Shown: in pieces, positions 61,808 to 64,000 of the stretch
Layout of the letters: each line of letters starts with the position of its first letter
How positions within the stretch are numbered: the first letter of the stretch is position 1
NCBI GenBank assembly: GCA_022315425.1
Contig: JAIUPT010000038.1
Location: forward strand, 1,302,001-1,366,000
DNA length: 64,000 nt
From: Pseudevernia furfuracea
Lineage: Eukaryota > Ascomycota > Lecanoromycetes > Lecanorales > Parmeliaceae
Direction: 5' to 3'
Notes under the pieces: generated by a model
What the model was told of the DNA's origin: nothing
Databases searched by the model: none
What the model saw: only the letters and a program-made list of their open reading frames with translations
Program-made: the position numbers and the translations under genes

Positions 61808-61970
61808 ATATCGCATAGTTGCAAATCAGAGTCCAGTTGAACTTAGGGTTAGGGCTTTCACTTGGTTTTGCAGCGGTAGACATAGTCAAATATTGCATAG
61901 TTGGCAAATAGTCGAATGCCGCATAGTTGGCAAATCAGAGTCCGATTTGGATTTGACTTAGGGTTAGGGC
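61808..61970 (+). repeat. Subterminal duplicated segment of the Helitron with TTAGGG
   Basis: The unit CGCATAGTTGGCAAATCAGA followed by GTCC and then ACTTAGGGTTAGGGC occurs at 61814-61857 and again at 61923-61967, about 110 bp apart. Each copy carries two TTAGGG units, but there is no telomeric array. Confidence 0.7.
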
Positions 61971-62005
61971 ATGCGTCGCAAGCAACCTAATTTTTGCCTT
62001 AGAAT

Positions 62006-62022
62006 CATGAATTTAATTCATG
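62006..62022 (+). other. 3' hairpin of the Helitron
   Basis: CATGAATT and AATTCATG form a perfect 8-bp stem with a one-base loop, followed within 8 bases by GGTCTATA, where the gypsy sequence resumes. A short hairpin about 10 bases from the 3' terminus is a hallmark of Helitrons; the usual CTRR end is not intact. Confidence 0.6.
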
Positions 62023-62030
62023 GGTCTATA

Positions 62031-64000
62031 CTTTTTTATAAATACATTAAATGTTTTTTAATCACGATATGAGAAGACGCTTAGATGATATCGATATTAT
62101 CGCTATATTCATTATTGATAAAAGAATACGACGACGTCGATAGTCGAAATATATGTGACATTTTTTAACAAAGTAAGAATCTCTAATTGCATTAACATAG
62201 AGTAAGCGTCTAAGATAGTAATTTTATCAAGAGCTTTAATATTAATAACTACTCGACCTTTTAAGTCGTCGATAATCTCTTTTTAGACGACGAAACAAAG
62301 AAAAAAGAATAAGATATTAATAATAATTCATTTAATACGATCTTGCTTATATAATTTATTAAAGACTTTATTAATAACTTTCTTATTCTTTATATTAACG
62401 AAATAAACTTATACTTAATCGATCTTATATATTTTCTATTAGTTGTCGATAAGCGAAATTTTTATTTATTAATTCTTTGACATATTTATAACATTGTCGA
62501 TATTCTTTTATAGACTAAAGAAGGCTTCGATAATCTTCGTAATTAGTACGATAACTATCGTATCTTTATAAATAATAATATCGATAAAATAAATAGTTTT
62601 CTTAATGAAAGTAAACGTGATAGCGCTGAAGGCTGCGATAGCATATATTAATTTCTTGAAGATCTTCTTGATCAAGAACTTTGATTTGATCTTTTTAAGA
62701 GACTTTTCTATTAGAATAACGTGCTTCATATCGATCTAAAAGCAACTCTCAGCTTTATATTCGAGAATATTATCGAGACGAATATATCTAATAAGCGTGA
62801 CTAACAGATTAATGTCGTTACGAATTATAATATCTTAACTTGATAAATTGTTATCGATAATGCTTACGAAAAGAGTTAGAGTATCAAATTGCTCTAACTC
62901 GAAAATGAGATTTTATTCGTTAGATAAGTCGATAGAGTCGATTAATACTATTAAGAAAGAATAAGCTGAGATAATAAAGCGTGCTTTATTAATAATAATA
63001 ATATTAATTCTAAAACTCTTAATTATTATTAACATTAAGATCTAAATGTTATAAGATTCAATAATAGTTATATCTCTGACGATATCGAGAATAATTGTCT
63101 CAGACTTTATAATGTTAATTTCGATGAGTGCTTTGATAGAAATATCGTTAATAATATTAATTTTTTGACGAATTAATATAATCTTCTTATTATTACAGTT
63201 GAGTATATATATAAGAATAATAGAATACTCGCAGACATCATGCTCTTTAATATCTAACTCTCGAATTTTAATTAAAGACGTTTTCTTAATCTCGATATAT
63301 AAATCTTCTTTCTTAAGAAGTTGATTCAAAAAGATACGATTCATCAGCGACATAATATATCTCGTGTCAAGGTAGAATTCGTAGAATCGATCTTGATATG
63401 TGAGTGACATCTTTATCGTGACAAAGCGGAATTCTCGAAAAGCACGTTTCGAAGTGAATTGATTCTTGACAGTTGATTGAACGATTTGACACGAGAATAT
63501 AGTGACTGCGGAAGGGTTCGTAGCAGCATAACTACTTGTCAAAGACTTTAAGCATTCACTGAGATGTCTGTGAAGCTTGTTGTTAAAGATAAAGATATTC
63601 TTACAAATTCGATCTGTAAGTACGACTGATTTGAGAGGGACGATAAAGTGAGCTTCGATAGTGTCGTTTTGATACTTTTAAAAGTTATCGAGCTATTCGC
63701 TAAAGCCTTCTACAGATGCTTTATGAAAGTCTTTCGCAGACGTGTTATAATAGAATATATTCTCGTACTGCTAATAGTTCTTCTAATCGTTCGACGACGT
63801 ATTTTCGTGATCTTAGTTCGCATAATAGGTCTTAATAATAGAAAAGAGCTTCTTAAATGAATTTCGATTGAAATCTCTATCTTCGTTTCTTTGATAGAGA
63901 CTCGTGTAGACTCTCTGATTAGGAGACTAATTTGCGTTTTCGTTCGTGATTTATAATAATAATCTATTAGGCGATGACTGACTTTGTTGACGATATGATT
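62031..64000 (-). mobile_element. Gypsy element, 5' part: protease and start of reverse transcriptase
   Basis: On the minus strand, 63542-63042 holds an aspartic protease-like fragment (FYEFYLDTRYIMSLMNRIFL, where the active site should read DTG) with the family pattern continuing as ILIYILNCNNKKIILIRQKI. Then 62729-62508 and about 62110-62031 lead into the reverse transcriptase (NIDII, stop, ASSHIVIKK, corresponding to the family K-L-D-I-R-Q-A-F-H-R-I-R). The gag region continues past the right edge. A/T bias is extreme and no enzyme is intact. Confidence 0.7.
63042..63542 (-). pseudogene. Gypsy aspartic protease fragment with altered active site
   Basis: 166 codons open. REFRFVTIKMSLTYQDRFYE leads into LDTRYIMSLMNRIFLNQLLK. 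The catalytic D-[ST]-G is DTR here, and the second motif region (ALIEINIIKSETIILDI, family: LIG.D.......IDL) is present in mutated form. Confidence 0.65.

Larger units (their letters stand above)
55896..62030 (+). mobile_element. Helitron with Rep-helicase gene, degenerate
   Basis: About 6.1 kb inserted within the gypsy reverse transcriptase. Recognisable plus-strand domains: an N-terminal zinc-binding-type segment (56.75 kb; NVICNRCDVASF), Rep/helitron-like region (57.2-59.2 kb; RKIARHLRGINSYIQFLKST, IQGYKLLHENSNHYN, FFITFICNLN, DAHINVEICANVKACKYIFK, YVHKGSDRV) and a Pif1-type helicase (60.4-61.7 kb; KVAIAVTSSDIAVILLQSER, LYVTLSRVISKVGLFIVTSD). One reading frame is kept from 56285 to 59215 and another from 59823 to about 61.7 kb, each with scattered stops. 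The Walker A motif is lost (NDYNDIDKT in place of G-x-x-x-x-GKT). A hairpin lies at the 3' end (62006-62022). Composition is far less AT-rich than the surrounding gypsy. Exact ends are not fixed to the base. Confidence 0.82.
44741..64000. mobile_element. Nested transposon block (gypsy split by copia and Helitron)
   Basis: 19 kb without intact genes. The gypsy parts (44.74-46.25, 53.07-55.89 and 62.03-64.0 kb) are very rich in A/T and in TpA, while C survives mainly next to G or T, the pattern left by RIP. The copia and Helitron parts are clearly less altered. Nesting order is shown by gypsy codons that continue across both insertions. The block runs off the right edge. Confidence 0.85.

Noticed and set aside
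61850..61970. Telomere or internal telomeric repeat (TTAGGG)
   Set aside because: Only two units at each of two sites, both within a duplicated Helitron segment; not an array.

Overview
The window comes from a filamentous ascomycete (Pezizomycotina, probably a dothideomycete). The gene set is typical of such fungi: PalB/Rim13, FlbD, Vts1, Sec23, Tfc4, an Asp-type protein and a GT41 O-GlcNAc transferase. Ordinary introns are 46-72 bp with GT..AG ends and CTRAY-like branch sites. The transposon block shows the AT-rich, TpA-rich decay left by repeat-induced point mutation (RIP). The dothideomycete placement is an inference from a second class of introns, about 150 bp long and copied between genes (introner-like elements), known mainly from that class.

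From 1 to about 42 kb is euchromatic and gene-rich. In order it holds: the N-terminal end of a calpain-like palB gene (minus, cut by the left edge), a peroxisomal adenine nucleotide carrier (plus), a LisH/WD40 protein with three introner-like introns (minus), an NCBP3-like mRNA-binding protein (minus), a C-terminal Myb/SANT protein (plus), a small two-exon candidate (plus), the R2R3-Myb regulator flbD (minus), a 4.6-kb gene-free stretch with microsatellites, the O-GlcNAc transferase (minus), SEC23 (minus), TFC4 (minus), VTS1 (plus), an Asp-type CH/IQ protein with a fourth introner-like intron (plus), an F-box pseudogene and an uncharacterised 564-aa protein (plus). Most are housekeeping or regulatory genes (secretion, Pol III transcription, mRNA handling, conidiation). 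I see no secondary-metabolite cluster and no operon-like logic.

From about 42.9 to 44.7 kb the genes decay: one or more broken coding relics precede a sharp change in base composition at about 44.74 kb. From there to the right edge everything is transposon. A heavily RIP-mutated Ty3/gypsy element lies on the minus strand: protease near 63.3 kb, reverse transcriptase at 62.1 and 55.8 kb, integrase at 53.5 kb and chromodomain at 53.1 and 46.2 kb. It is split twice by younger insertions: a Helitron (about 55.9-62.03 kb, plus strand) inside the reverse transcriptase, and a Ty1/copia element (46.25-53.06 kb, plus strand, short LTRs) inside the chromodomain. The gypsy reading frame can be followed across both insertions, which gives the order of events. 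All three elements are broken by stops, frameshifts or changed catalytic residues.

The most interesting signals are the four related introner-like introns shared by two unrelated genes, the doubly nested transposon block, and the unusually long (15-19 bp) target duplication around the copia element. I found no CRISPR array, tRNA, rRNA or bacterial-type system.
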